Assembly (NCBI GenBank): GCA_946481465.1
Contig: CAMLOC010000308.1
Coordinates: forward strand, 1 to 5,224
Reading direction: 5' to 3'
DNA from: an uncultured Shinella sp.
GTDB taxonomy: Bacteria > Pseudomonadota > Alphaproteobacteria > Rhizobiales > Rhizobiaceae
Length of the DNA: 5,224 nt
Made by a program: the position numbers and the translations under genes. The notes beneath the pieces were generated by a model, which worked only from the letters and a program-made list of their open reading frames with translations, had not been told where the DNA came from and searched no databases. Below, one piece after another: positions 1 through 4,859 of the stretch (its first letter is position 1; the number at the start of each line of letters is the position of its first letter).

Positions 1-625
1 GCAGACGACGCAGCAGGGCGAAGACCTGACGGCCGGCGTCACCGAGAGCGCCGATCGGCATGACGAGCGGGTCGACGACGACGTCCTCCGGCTTGATGCC
101 GTGGTCCATGGCGCGCTCGACGATCTTCTTGGCGACGGCGAAGCGCACGTCCGGGTCCATGGAGATGCCGGTCTCGTCGTTGGAGATCGCCACCACCGGC
201 ACGTCGTACTTCTTGACGAGCGGCAGGATGGCTTCGAGCTTCTCCTCTTCGCCGGTGACGGAGTTGACCAGCGGGCGGCCCTTGGCGACCTTCAGGCCGG
301 CCTCGATGGCGGCCGTGACCGAACTGTCGATCGCGAGCGGGATGTCGACGAGGCCCTGGACGATTTCGAGCGTCTGGACGAGCAGGCCCGGTTCCGTCTC
401 GTTGGGGTTGACCGAGGTCACGCCCGCATTGATGTCGAGCATCGTCGCGCCGGCGGCGACCTGTTCCAGCGCGTCCTTGATGACGGTCTCGAAATTGCCG
501 GCCTGCATTTCGGCGGCCAGCTTCTTGCGGCCGGTCGGGTTGATGCGTTCGCCGATGACGCAGAAGGGCTGGTCGAAACCGATGATGATTTCGCGGGTGG
601 CCGAGGCGACGATGGTGCGTGTCAT
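1..625 (-). CDS. Methyltetrahydrofolate:corrinoid methyltransferase (pterin-binding, AcsE/MetH-type), C-terminus outside window
   Basis: It probably transfers a methyl group between a corrinoid protein and tetrahydrofolate in the cytosol. The visible 208 residues start at an ATG (625-623) preceded by an AGAGGA Shine-Dalgarno six bases away. They form the front of a pterin-binding TIM barrel: GERINPTGRK (25-34), MLDINAG (62-68), IDSS (99-102), NSVTGEE (121-127) and DPLVMPIG (185-192). Asp100, Asn121 and Asp185 align with the pterin-contacting segments LDST, NST and DPL of the Moorella AcsE methyltransferase. The ERIN opening separates it from true dihydropteroate synthases, which share the fold and often lend their name to such genes. 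It is a free-standing protein rather than part of a MetH polypeptide, at least over its first 208 residues. It is the last gene seen downstream of metF, separated by 225 bp holding a RIME-like repeat. The family is confident; the direction (methyl towards folate) is inferred from the neighbours. Confidence 0.9.
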   Translation of the reverse strand, partial: MTRTIVASATREIIIGFDQPFCVIGERINPTGRKKLAAEMQAGNFETVIKDALEQVAAGATMLDINAGVTSVNPNETEPGLLVQTLEIVQGLVDIPLAIDSSVTAAIEAGLKVAKGRPLVNSVTGEEEKLEAILPLVKKYDVPVVAISNDETGISMDPDVRFAVAKKIVERAMDHGIKPEDVVVDPLVMPIGALGDAGRQVFALLRRL

Positions 626-711
626 ATAAGGTCCTCTGGGGCGGGGCGCTGGTTCTGGTCTAGCGCGCGATTTTCCGTGTTGCAATGCTGGGCGACGGCT
701 GGAGCGCAAGC

Positions 712-826
712 CCCCTCATCCGACCCTTCGGGCCACCTTCTCCCCAGGGGGAGAAGCGGAACGGAGGCGTCTCGTACTTTTCCTTCTCCCCGGCGGGGAG
801 AAGGTGCCGGCAGGCGGATGATGGGG
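712..826. repeat. RIME-like rhizobial palindromic repeat, copy A
   Basis: This 115-bp element lies between metF and the downstream methyltransferase gene. It opens with CCCCTCATCCG (712-722) and closes with the inverted counterpart (815-826), which carries one extra T at 822. Inside are two hairpins: 737-745 with 748-756 (9 bp, CTTCTCCCC), and 782-791 with 795-804 (a perfect 10-bp stem, CCTTCTCCCC, with a 3-base loop). The outer CACCTTCTCCCC and GGGGAGAAGGTG arms can also pair across the element. The stretch 782-821 is identical over 40 bases to 3911-3950 in copy B, and both copies have the same orientation. The architecture fits the Rhizobium-specific intergenic mosaic elements (RIME). The rest of the 225-bp gap (626-711 and 827-850) shows only the ribosome binding site of the next gene. 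Confidence 0.85.
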
Positions 827-850
827 AAGGCTCCAACATGTATTTTCCGG

Positions 851-1945
851 TCAATGGGGGTGTTGGGCGGCGATCTCCGCCATCTGCTGCTGGTTCTGCT
901 CGACGCCCTCGCGCGTCCTCTCGATGCGCTCGGCAACGAGCTGGTCGACCGGGTTCGGCTCGCGTTTCCAGGGCTTGCGACCCTTCAGCACGCCGGAATC
1001 ATGCACGATCTCCGCGACATATTCCTCCTGGCGGTAGGCCATGACGTGAATGCCGGAAACGCCCTCGATCTCCTTCACCTCGTTGATGATGTCGACGCAG
1101 AGCTGCTTGCCCTCCTTCTTCTGGTCCTGAGCGCCTTCGAGGCGGGCAATGACCGAATCCGGGATATGGATGCCCGGCACGTTGGAGCGGATCCACTTGG
1201 CCGTCTTGGCCGAGGCCATCGGGCCGACGCCGACGAGGATGTAGCATTTTTCGTGCAAGCCGAGATCGCGCACCTTCTTCATGTATTCGCGGAACATCGG
1301 CACGTCGAAGCAGTACTGGCTCTGCACGAACTGCGCACCGGCCTCGATCTTCTTGGCGAGGCGATAGGGGCGGAAGTCGTAGGGCGGGGCGAAGGGGTTG
1401 ATGGCCGCGCCGAGGAAGACCTTCGGCGGCGTCGTCAGTTTGCGGCCGGACAGGAATTTTCCATTGTCGCGCATGATGCGCACGGTTTCGAGCAGCGACA
1501 TGCAGTCGAGGTCGAAGACGGGCTTGGCACCCGGCTGGTCGCCGGCCTGCACGCCGTCGCCTGTCAGGCACATCATATTGGTGACGCCCATGGCCGCGCC
1601 GCCGAGCACGTCGCCCTGGATGGCGATGCGGTTCTTGTCGCGGCAGGCGATCTGCATGATCGGCGCATAGCCCATGCGGGTCAGCAGCGCGCAGATGCCG
1701 ACGGAGGACATGTGGCAGTTGGCGCCGGAGGCATCGACCGCGTTGATGCCGTCCACCCAGCCGTCGAAGATCGCGGCGCGCTCGTAGACGTCTTCCGGGT
1801 TGGCGCTGTCGGGCGGGTTGAGCTCCGTCGTGACGGCGAACTCGCCGCGGCGCAGCACGCGCTCCAGCCGGCCGAGCGAGGAATGGCCGGGCAGGGGATC
1901 GAGCGGCAGGTGGGGGCCGAGCGGGTTTTCATCGATATGCGCCAT
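851..1945 (-). CDS. metF: 5,10-methylenetetrahydrofolate reductase, MetF type (364 aa)
   Basis: This flavin-dependent TIM-barrel enzyme interconverts methylene-THF and methyl-THF. The family signature is present throughout: TTELNPP (39-45), whose Glu41 corresponds to the catalytic Glu28 of E. coli MetF; QIACRDKNR (98-106), the usual C/D-x-N/R strand; CLTGD (126-130), whose Asp130 corresponds to flavin-interacting Asp120; and GAQFVQSQYCFD (203-214), the substrate-contacting GAxFxxxQxxFD segment. At 364 residues it is longer than the roughly 300-residue enterobacterial enzyme, with an extra acidic and Gln-rich tail (about 325-364). The ATG at 1945-1943 lies 3 bp after the stop of the MetV-like gene, with an AAGGA about ten bases upstream that sits inside that gene's end, so the two are probably translationally coupled. 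It lies among corrinoid and folate methyltransfer genes rather than methionine synthesis genes, which suggests it works as a methyl-THF oxidase in a demethylation pathway. It may be a second MetF besides a biosynthetic one elsewhere. Confidence 0.93.
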   Translation of the reverse strand: MAHIDENPLGPHLPLDPLPGHSSLGRLERVLRRGEFAVTTELNPPDSANPEDVYERAAIFDGWVDGINAVDASGANCHMSSVGICALLTRMGYAPIMQIACRDKNRIAIQGDVLGGAAMGVTNMMCLTGDGVQAGDQPGAKPVFDLDCMSLLETVRIMRDNGKFLSGRKLTTPPKVFLGAAINPFAPPYDFRPYRLAKKIEAGAQFVQSQYCFDVPMFREYMKKVRDLGLHEKCYILVGVGPMASAKTAKWIRSNVPGIHIPDSVIARLEGAQDQKKEGKQLCVDIINEVKEIEGVSGIHVMAYRQEEYVAEIVHDSGVLKGRKPWKREPNPVDQLVAERIERTREGVEQNQQQMAEIAAQHPH

Positions 1946-1948
1946 GGA

Positions 1949-2533
1949 TCAGGCGTCCTTTCCGGCGGCGGCGGCTTCCCTGGCCGCGGCGGCTTCGGCC
2001 GTCACGCGCAGCCAGGACGAGGTTTCGCGCAGCGACTGGTTCACCGGCTTCTGCACGTTCATGATGGCATCTCCCTTGGCCATGTTCTGGGAACCCTTCC
2101 AGGCCTGGACCCAGACGCAGGGCATGTCCGGCTCCACCTCGCAATTGCCGTTGGCGCGCACGCCGCCGCAGGGGCCGTTGCGAAGCTGCTTGGGACAGTT
2201 CATCGGGCAGGACATGCCCGTGGACGACAGCGCGCACTGGCCGCACATGCGACAGTCGAAGAGGAACCCCTTCACATGCTTCTCGACGAAGGTGATCGGC
2301 CGCTCCACGCGCTGGTAGCCGAAGAGCTTCCAGACGGGATGGAGCAGCAGGAAGACCTCGGCGAAACGGTGGTAGAACCACTCGAAGAAGCGGGAGTTGC
2401 GCACCGCCCACAGGCGGATCGTGTATTTGCGGCGCGCCCGGCGGCTGGGCGACACGCCGGCCGGCGTGAAGGCGCCGGTGGCGGCCTTCTTCGCAGGGGC
2501 GGCATTGCCGGGTTTCTGGATGGCGTCAGCCAT
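1949..2533 (-). CDS. Methylenetetrahydrofolate reductase C-terminal domain protein (MetV-like, 8-cysteine)
   Basis: This 194-residue protein carries the cysteine-rich domain that Pfam names MTHFR_C, the family of MetV, the partner subunit of MetF in acetogens. Visible are CRMCGQC (94-100), SCPMNCPKQLRNGPCGG (108-124), NCEVEP (130-135) and Cys139. That gives eight cysteines (94, 97, 100, 109, 113, 122, 131, 139), enough to bind zinc and/or an iron-sulphur cluster. The first 40 residues are Ala/Pro/Lys/Arg-rich and look disordered; residues 49-73 are aromatic and amphipathic (a docking helix rather than a clear membrane span); the tail is Ala/Glu-rich. The start is the ATG at 2533-2531, with GGAGG eight bases upstream. 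It overlaps the end of the 'virulence factor' gene by 8 bp. A longer in-frame reading from 2854 exists but would run antiphase through that gene. Adjacency to metF supports a MetVF-type complex; this is inferred, not shown. Confidence 0.88.
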   Translation of the reverse strand: MADAIQKPGNAAPAKKAATGAFTPAGVSPSRRARRKYTIRLWAVRNSRFFEWFYHRFAEVFLLLHPVWKLFGYQRVERPITFVEKHVKGFLFDCRMCGQCALSSTGMSCPMNCPKQLRNGPCGGVRANGNCEVEPDMPCVWVQAWKGSQNMAKGDAIMNVQKPVNQSLRETSSWLRVTAEAAAAREAAAAGKDA

Positions 2534-2828
2534 TGTCGCGGCCTCCGGCCTTGACGAGGGCGACGAGCCGTTCGCGGTCATAGGCGGCTTCCAGTTCGGC
2601 GGCGGCCTTGTCGGCCTCCGCCTCCAGGTCGTCGGAGACCGGGACCGGATCGGCCTTGCGCCATTCGGCGAGGTAGTCGTCCGTCTCGGCCGCGCCGGTG
2701 CGCATGGCGCACATGTCGATCGCCTCGGTGAAGCGCAGCGACAGTTCCCGCTTGGCGCTCGTGCGGCCCTTCTTGATGATGATCTGAGCGGGGATGTCGC
2801 GCCAGTAGACGATGATGCGGTCAGCCAT
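2526..2828 (-). CDS. 'Virulence factor' family protein (PF13769-like), 100 aa, unknown role in C1 metabolism
   Basis: This short soluble protein opens with MADRIIVYWRDIPAQIIIKK, continues through a segment around KRELSLRFTEAIDMCAMR (26-43), and ends in an acidic helical stretch (about 50-85, DDLEAEADKAAAELEAAYD). I recognise it as the small domain annotated 'virulence factor' in many alphaproteobacterial genomes. The name derives from a weak link to a staphylococcal conserved virulence factor and says nothing about its job. The single cysteine (Cys40) lies in the conserved central helix. The ATG at 2828-2826 was chosen because AAGGAG (2844-2839) lies ten bases upstream and the conserved text begins there; an in-frame ATG at 2906 would add an unconserved 26-residue leader. 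Its stop overlaps the MetV-like start by 8 bp, so it is the first cistron of a tightly coupled trio with the MetV-like gene and metF. A structural or assembly role with that reductase is plausible but unproven. Confidence 0.8.
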   Translation of the reverse strand: MADRIIVYWRDIPAQIIIKKGRTSAKRELSLRFTEAIDMCAMRTGAAETDDYLAEWRKADPVPVSDDLEAEADKAAAELEAAYDRERLVALVKAGGRDNG

Positions 2829-2838
2829 GTCGAAAATT

Positions 2839-2844
2839 CTCCTT
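2839..2844 (-). promoter_or_regulatory. Shine-Dalgarno AAGGAG that fixes the start of the 'virulence factor' gene
   Basis: A full AAGGAG on the minus strand sits ten bases before the ATG at 2828. It decides in favour of the 100-residue protein over the longer in-frame reading. The gap between the formyltransferase stop and this gene (2829-2938, 110 bp) also holds a short dyad, GCGGG-loop-CCCGC (2872-2886). I see no convincing -35/-10 pair in it. Confidence 0.7.
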
Positions 2845-2938
2845 GCGCTGACAATGCGATCTTGCCGCGCCGCGGGCTTCACCCGCCACGACTGCCCCAT
2901 GCTCAAAAACGACGCGGGATTCGACTATACAGGCGCTT

Positions 2939-3721
2939 TTACCAGATGCCGCGGGTCACGCCGTGCCGGAGCCAGGTCCAGACCGGCGGATGATACCATT
3001 GCCGCGACGGTCCCGCTATTTTCAAAGGCTTGAGATTGCCGCCGGCCGCATCGCGCATCGCCGCGACGATGACGCCGGTCGAGGCCGCCGTCTGGAGCAG
3101 CGGATAGGTGTGCATCGTGTCGCGTTTGGAGGGTTTGACGCGCTGCTGGTAAAGGACGTCGCCGGTGTCGACGCCGGGATCGACGAGATGCACCGTCCCG
3201 CCGAAATTTTCCTCGTCGCGGGCGACGCGCGCCCAGTAGCCGCCCTGCAGGCCGCGATATTGCGGGGTGATGCCGGCGTGGAAATTGAGGACGGGGCAGG
3301 GGATTGCGGCGAGCGTTGCCGCCTTCATAATGCGGCAGCTGACGAGGAGCAGCGCCGCCGGCCGGATATCCGCCAGCGCTGCCAGCAGTTCGGGACTGTT
3401 GGCCGAGGGAACGGCGACGCGGCGGATTGTCGAATCGGCCGAGGGGTTTGCGCCGAATTCCTCGAGGATTTCCTGAGCCCGTTTCGTGGTGAAGCGCTTG
3501 CCGTATTTGGAAACGACCATGGTGGCGAGCTGGCCGAGGGCCTGTATCCAGCCGAGCTTTTTCGCCCGCCGGCGGATGAACAGCTTCTTCGATTCGGGCC
3601 GTTCCTCGATCACCACCAGGTTCGGAAAGGCGGCCTTGAGGGCGTTGACGACGATTTCCGGGTTGGGGCCGGGCTGGATCAGAATGGCCACCGTTTCCAT
3701 TCGCGCGTCGCGTTCCGTCAT
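2939..3721 (-). CDS. Formyltransferase-fold protein (10-formyl-THF dependent, 260 aa)
   Basis: It is predicted to use 10-formyltetrahydrofolate as one-carbon donor or product, in the cytosol. The catalytic core of the formyl_transf_N fold is intact: LNFHAGITPQYRG (145-157) supplies Asn146 and His148, and VDPGVDTGDVLYQ (180-192) supplies Asp185, matching the Asn106/His108/Asp144 triad of E. coli methionyl-tRNA formyltransferase. Ahead of it lies about 100 residues with a basic helical segment (KKLFIRRRAKKLG, 45-57), which places the triad some 40 residues later than in Fmt. No Fmt-type C-terminal tRNA-binding domain follows. Small free-standing proteins of this layout include amino-sugar N-formyltransferases, so the acceptor is open. 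The start is the ATG at 3721-3719, with GAGG eight bases upstream; an in-frame TTG at 3739 is less likely. Spacers of 235 bp and 110 bp flank it, so it may be its own transcription unit. Family confident, substrate unknown. Confidence 0.85.
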   Translation of the reverse strand: MTERDARMETVAILIQPGPNPEIVVNALKAAFPNLVVIEERPESKKLFIRRRAKKLGWIQALGQLATMVVSKYGKRFTTKRAQEILEEFGANPSADSTIRRVAVPSANSPELLAALADIRPAALLLVSCRIMKAATLAAIPCPVLNFHAGITPQYRGLQGGYWARVARDEENFGGTVHLVDPGVDTGDVLYQQRVKPSKRDTMHTYPLLQTAASTGVIVAAMRDAAGGNLKPLKIAGPSRQWYHPPVWTWLRHGVTRGIW

Positions 3722-3740
3722 TTCCCAAGCCTCGCCCAAT

Positions 3741-3766
3741 CTTTCGCGGCATCATCGTCGCGAGAG
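3741..3766. other. Stem-loop upstream of the formyltransferase gene
   Basis: CTTTCGCG (3741-3748) pairs with CGCGAGAG (3759-3766): eight pairs, one of them G-U, around a ten-base loop. The hairpin ends about 20 bases before the formyltransferase start and would lie in its leader RNA. It has no U-run, so it does not look like a terminator. A second small dyad, GCGGT-A-ACCGC, lies at 3775-3785. Function is unknown. Confidence 0.4.
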
Positions 3767-3800
3767 CTTAGGAAGCGGTAACCGCCAGGAGGGATTTGCC

Positions 3801-3828
3801 CGGAAAGGCTAAATATCGGTTAGCTCCG
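3801..3828. other. Bulged stem-loop between RIME-like copy B and the formyltransferase gene
   Basis: CGGA (3801-3804) pairs with TCCG (3825-3828), and GCTAA (3808-3812) pairs with TTAGC (3820-3824), leaving a three-base bulge (AAG) on one side and a seven-base loop. It is AT-richer than its surroundings and lies right beside the repeat boundary at 3834. It could be an operator, an RNA processing site or debris of a repeat. I cannot choose between these. Confidence 0.4.
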
Positions 3829-3833
3829 AATCG

Positions 3834-3954
3834 CCCCTCATCCGACCCTGTCGGGCCACCTTCTCCCCGCGGGGGAGAAGGGAAGCAAGGGATGCGGCGT
3901 CTCGTTTTCCCCTTCTCCCCGGCGGGGAGAAGGTGCCGGCAGGCGGATGAGGGG
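3834..3954. repeat. RIME-like rhizobial palindromic repeat, copy B
   Basis: This is a 121-bp, better-preserved copy of the element at 712-826. Its ends are perfect 11-bp inverted repeats (CCCCTCATCCG at 3834-3844 and CGGATGAGGGG at 3944-3954). It contains two 10-bp hairpins with three-base loops (3859-3868 with 3872-3881, and 3911-3920 with 3924-3933), both built on CCTTCTCCCC. The right arm 3911-3950 is identical to 782-821. The element begins two bases beyond the stop codon of the DUF1638 gene and so forms that gene's immediate 3' untranslated region. Strong GC hairpins there may stabilise or terminate the transcript, but no T-run follows. Confidence 0.88.
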
Positions 3955-3956
3955 GC

Positions 3957-4598
3957 TTACCGCGCCCGCAGCAATTCGTCCGTCAGGTCGCCGTAGCCGG
4001 TGAAGCGGTATTCGTAGGCGAGGCCGAGATAGTCCGCCGCCTCCTTCGCCTTCTGCTGCAGGCCCTCGTCCTCGACCTGCGAGAGATAGACGAGCTTCTC
4101 GTAGTTGCCGAAATACATCTCCTTCAATTGCGGATAGCGGTCGAGGCCGAGCGGCTCGATGACGAAGGCGCGGAACTGGCGGGCGAGGAAATCGGTGAGG
4201 AAGAAGGAGGTGACGTCGTCGTCCCTGGCGGCGAAGGCCTCGTTGCCGGCGAAGAAGGAGTAACAGTGCGGCCCGGCGATGCGCTCGACGCCCTCGCGCT
4301 CGCAGAGCCGGTCGAGCAGCCCGCCCGTGCCGCAATCGGCATAGCCGACGAAGATGCGGGAAAACCCTTCCGCGCGCGCCTCGGCGATGGCCTGCTCGAC
4401 GCCGGGGGCGATCTTTTCCGGATGGGCGTGCCAGATGGCGGGAAGACAGAGCAGGTCGATATGGGAGAGCCCGTTCGCCTGGCGGATCGCAAGCACCTCG
4501 CGGGCGATGGCGCCGCAGGCGATGACGCGAACTTTTTCGACGTCGCCACGTTCCGCTTCGTCGCCGGCTGGTCTAGTTTCCGAGTCGAGTGCATTCAT
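3957..4598 (-). CDS. DUF1638 family protein (213 aa)
   Basis: This soluble protein of unknown biochemical function is recognised by the DUF1638 pattern: RVIACGAIAREV (24-35), CLPAIWHAHPEKIAPGV (51-67), VGYADCGTGGLLDRLCE (84-100), IAGPHCYSFFAGNEAF (107-122), FFLTDFLARQF (132-142), GLDRYPQLKEMYFGNYEKLVYL (151-172) and FTGYGD (199-204). Conserved potential ligands are Cys28, Cys51, His59, Cys89, Cys99, His111, Cys112 and Glu120, which would suit a metal or corrinoid site. The family recurs beside corrinoid methyltransferase genes in bacteria and methanogens as I recall it, and here it sits one gene away from the corrinoid protein. The ATG at 4598-4596 has AGGA seven bases upstream; the conserved part begins near residue 22, and I see no better in-frame start. 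The start lies only 14 bp from a divergent lipoprotein gene. A role in maturing, reactivating or demetallating the corrinoid is a guess. Confidence 0.88.
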   Translation of the reverse strand: MNALDSETRPAGDEAERGDVEKVRVIACGAIAREVLAIRQANGLSHIDLLCLPAIWHAHPEKIAPGVEQAIAEARAEGFSRIFVGYADCGTGGLLDRLCEREGVERIAGPHCYSFFAGNEAFAARDDDVTSFFLTDFLARQFRAFVIEPLGLDRYPQLKEMYFGNYEKLVYLSQVEDEGLQQKAKEAADYLGLAYEYRFTGYGDLTDELLRAR

Positions 4599-4601
4599 GA
4601 G

Positions 4602-4609
4602 AGGATCCT
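4602..4609. promoter_or_regulatory. Palindrome AGGATCCT acting as Shine-Dalgarno on both strands
   Basis: The intergenic segment between the two divergent start codons is 14 bp (4599-4612) and contains this perfect 8-bp palindrome. On the plus strand, GAGAGGA lies seven bases before the lipoprotein ATG (4613). On the minus strand, AGGA lies seven bases before the DUF1638 ATG (4598). There is no room for a promoter between the genes, so each promoter must lie inside or beyond the opposing gene, and the two messages would overlap at their 5' ends. Confidence 0.65.
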
Positions 4610-4612
4610 GCC

Positions 4613-4771
4613 ATGACCGCGAAAAGTCTCGCCCGGCTCGGCATCGCCGTTACCGTTCTGCTGGTGCTCAGCGCCTGCGGCAACACCATCCGCGGTATCG
4701 GCCGCGACACCGCCAATGCGGTGGATGCGACCCAGGACGCCGGCCGCCGGGTCGTGCATTCCGTCAACTGA
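4613..4771 (+). CDS. Entericidin A/B-type small lipoprotein (52 aa)
   Basis: This is a tiny secreted, lipid-anchored protein. A charged N-terminus (MTAKSLARLG) is followed by a hydrophobic segment (about 9-19) and a lipobox ending LSAC, so Cys22 should be lipidated after signal peptidase II cleavage, leaving a mature peptide of about 31 residues. The mature part, CGNTIRGIGRDTANAVDATQ (22-41), matches the entericidin family pattern C-N-T-x-R-G-x-G-x-D. In E. coli the EcnA/EcnB pair was described as an antidote/toxin membrane lipoprotein system; rhizobial relatives are common single genes of unknown role. It starts at 4613 with GAGAGGA seven bases upstream. It is the only plus-strand gene here, wedged divergently against DUF1638 and convergently against the corrinoid gene, and shows no obvious link to the methyl pathway. 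It may be a later insertion into the cluster. Confidence 0.85.
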   Translation: MTAKSLARLGIAVTVLLVLSACGNTIRGIGRDTANAVDATQDAGRRVVHSVN

Positions 4772-4785
4772 TATTTCGTCATGCG

Positions 4786-4812
4786 AGGGCGCCGGTGCAA
4801 GATCGGCGCCCT
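4786..4812 (+). terminator. Candidate terminator hairpin after the lipoprotein gene
   Basis: AGGGCGCCG (4786-4794) and CGGCGCCCT (4804-4812) form a perfect nine-pair GC-rich stem with a nine-base loop, 14 bases past the lipoprotein stop. Only two Ts follow before CC, so it is a weak rho-independent terminator at best. Its position between convergent genes suits a shared end for both transcripts. On the minus strand the stem is not followed by a T-run either. Confidence 0.5.
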
Positions 4813-4814
4813 TC

Positions 4815-4859
4815 CTGAAATCAGCCGGCCTGAAATCAGCCGGCCAGAAATCAGCCAGC
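4815..4859. repeat. 15-bp tandem repeat, three units, overlapping the corrinoid gene stop
   Basis: CTGAAATCAGCCGGC occurs at 4815-4829 and again, identically, at 4830-4844; a third unit with two changes, CAGAAATCAGCCAGC, lies at 4845-4859. The third unit covers the last two codons and the stop of the corrinoid protein gene. Because the period is a multiple of three, the minus strand reads TGA in the same frame three times, so the gene's stop codon is repeated at 15-base intervals. The unit includes the near-palindrome CTGA-AA-TCAG and GGCC-type dyads. Confidence 0.85.

Noticed and set aside
626..711. Possible promoter (TTGCAA, 17 bases, TAGACC on the minus strand) before the folate methyltransferase gene
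   Set aside because: Only four of six and three of six consensus matches; such hits arise by chance in a spacer of this size.
101..2554. A plus-strand open frame of 817 codons
   Set aside because: It is antisense to four well-supported minus-strand genes, runs through a repeat element, and reads as low-complexity Arg/Ala/Gly/His/Asp text typical of the reverse frame of GC-rich genes. It shows no recognisable domain.
2534..2854. Longer N-terminal form of the MetV-like protein starting at 2854
   Set aside because: The extra residues are Arg/Ser/Pro-rich shadow text across the neighbouring gene; the ATG at 2533 has a good GGAGG.
2829..2938. SAM-type or cobalamin riboswitch ahead of the 'virulence factor' gene
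   Set aside because: Only a 5-pair hairpin is visible in 110 bp; no B12-box or SAM-II-like core could be recognised.
3719..3739. TTG start at 3739 for the formyltransferase, six codons upstream
   Set aside because: The ATG at 3721 has a GAGG at good spacing and no conserved residues lie before it.
2925..3755. A minus-strand open frame of 276 codons overlapping the formyltransferase gene
   Set aside because: It is a frame-shifted shadow: Arg/Gly/Pro-rich with no motif, while the other frame holds an intact catalytic triad.
712..3954. The two palindromic copies as a CRISPR array or composite transposon ends
   Set aside because: Only two copies 3 kb apart, no regular spacers, no transposase between them, and hairpin architecture typical of small intergenic repeats.
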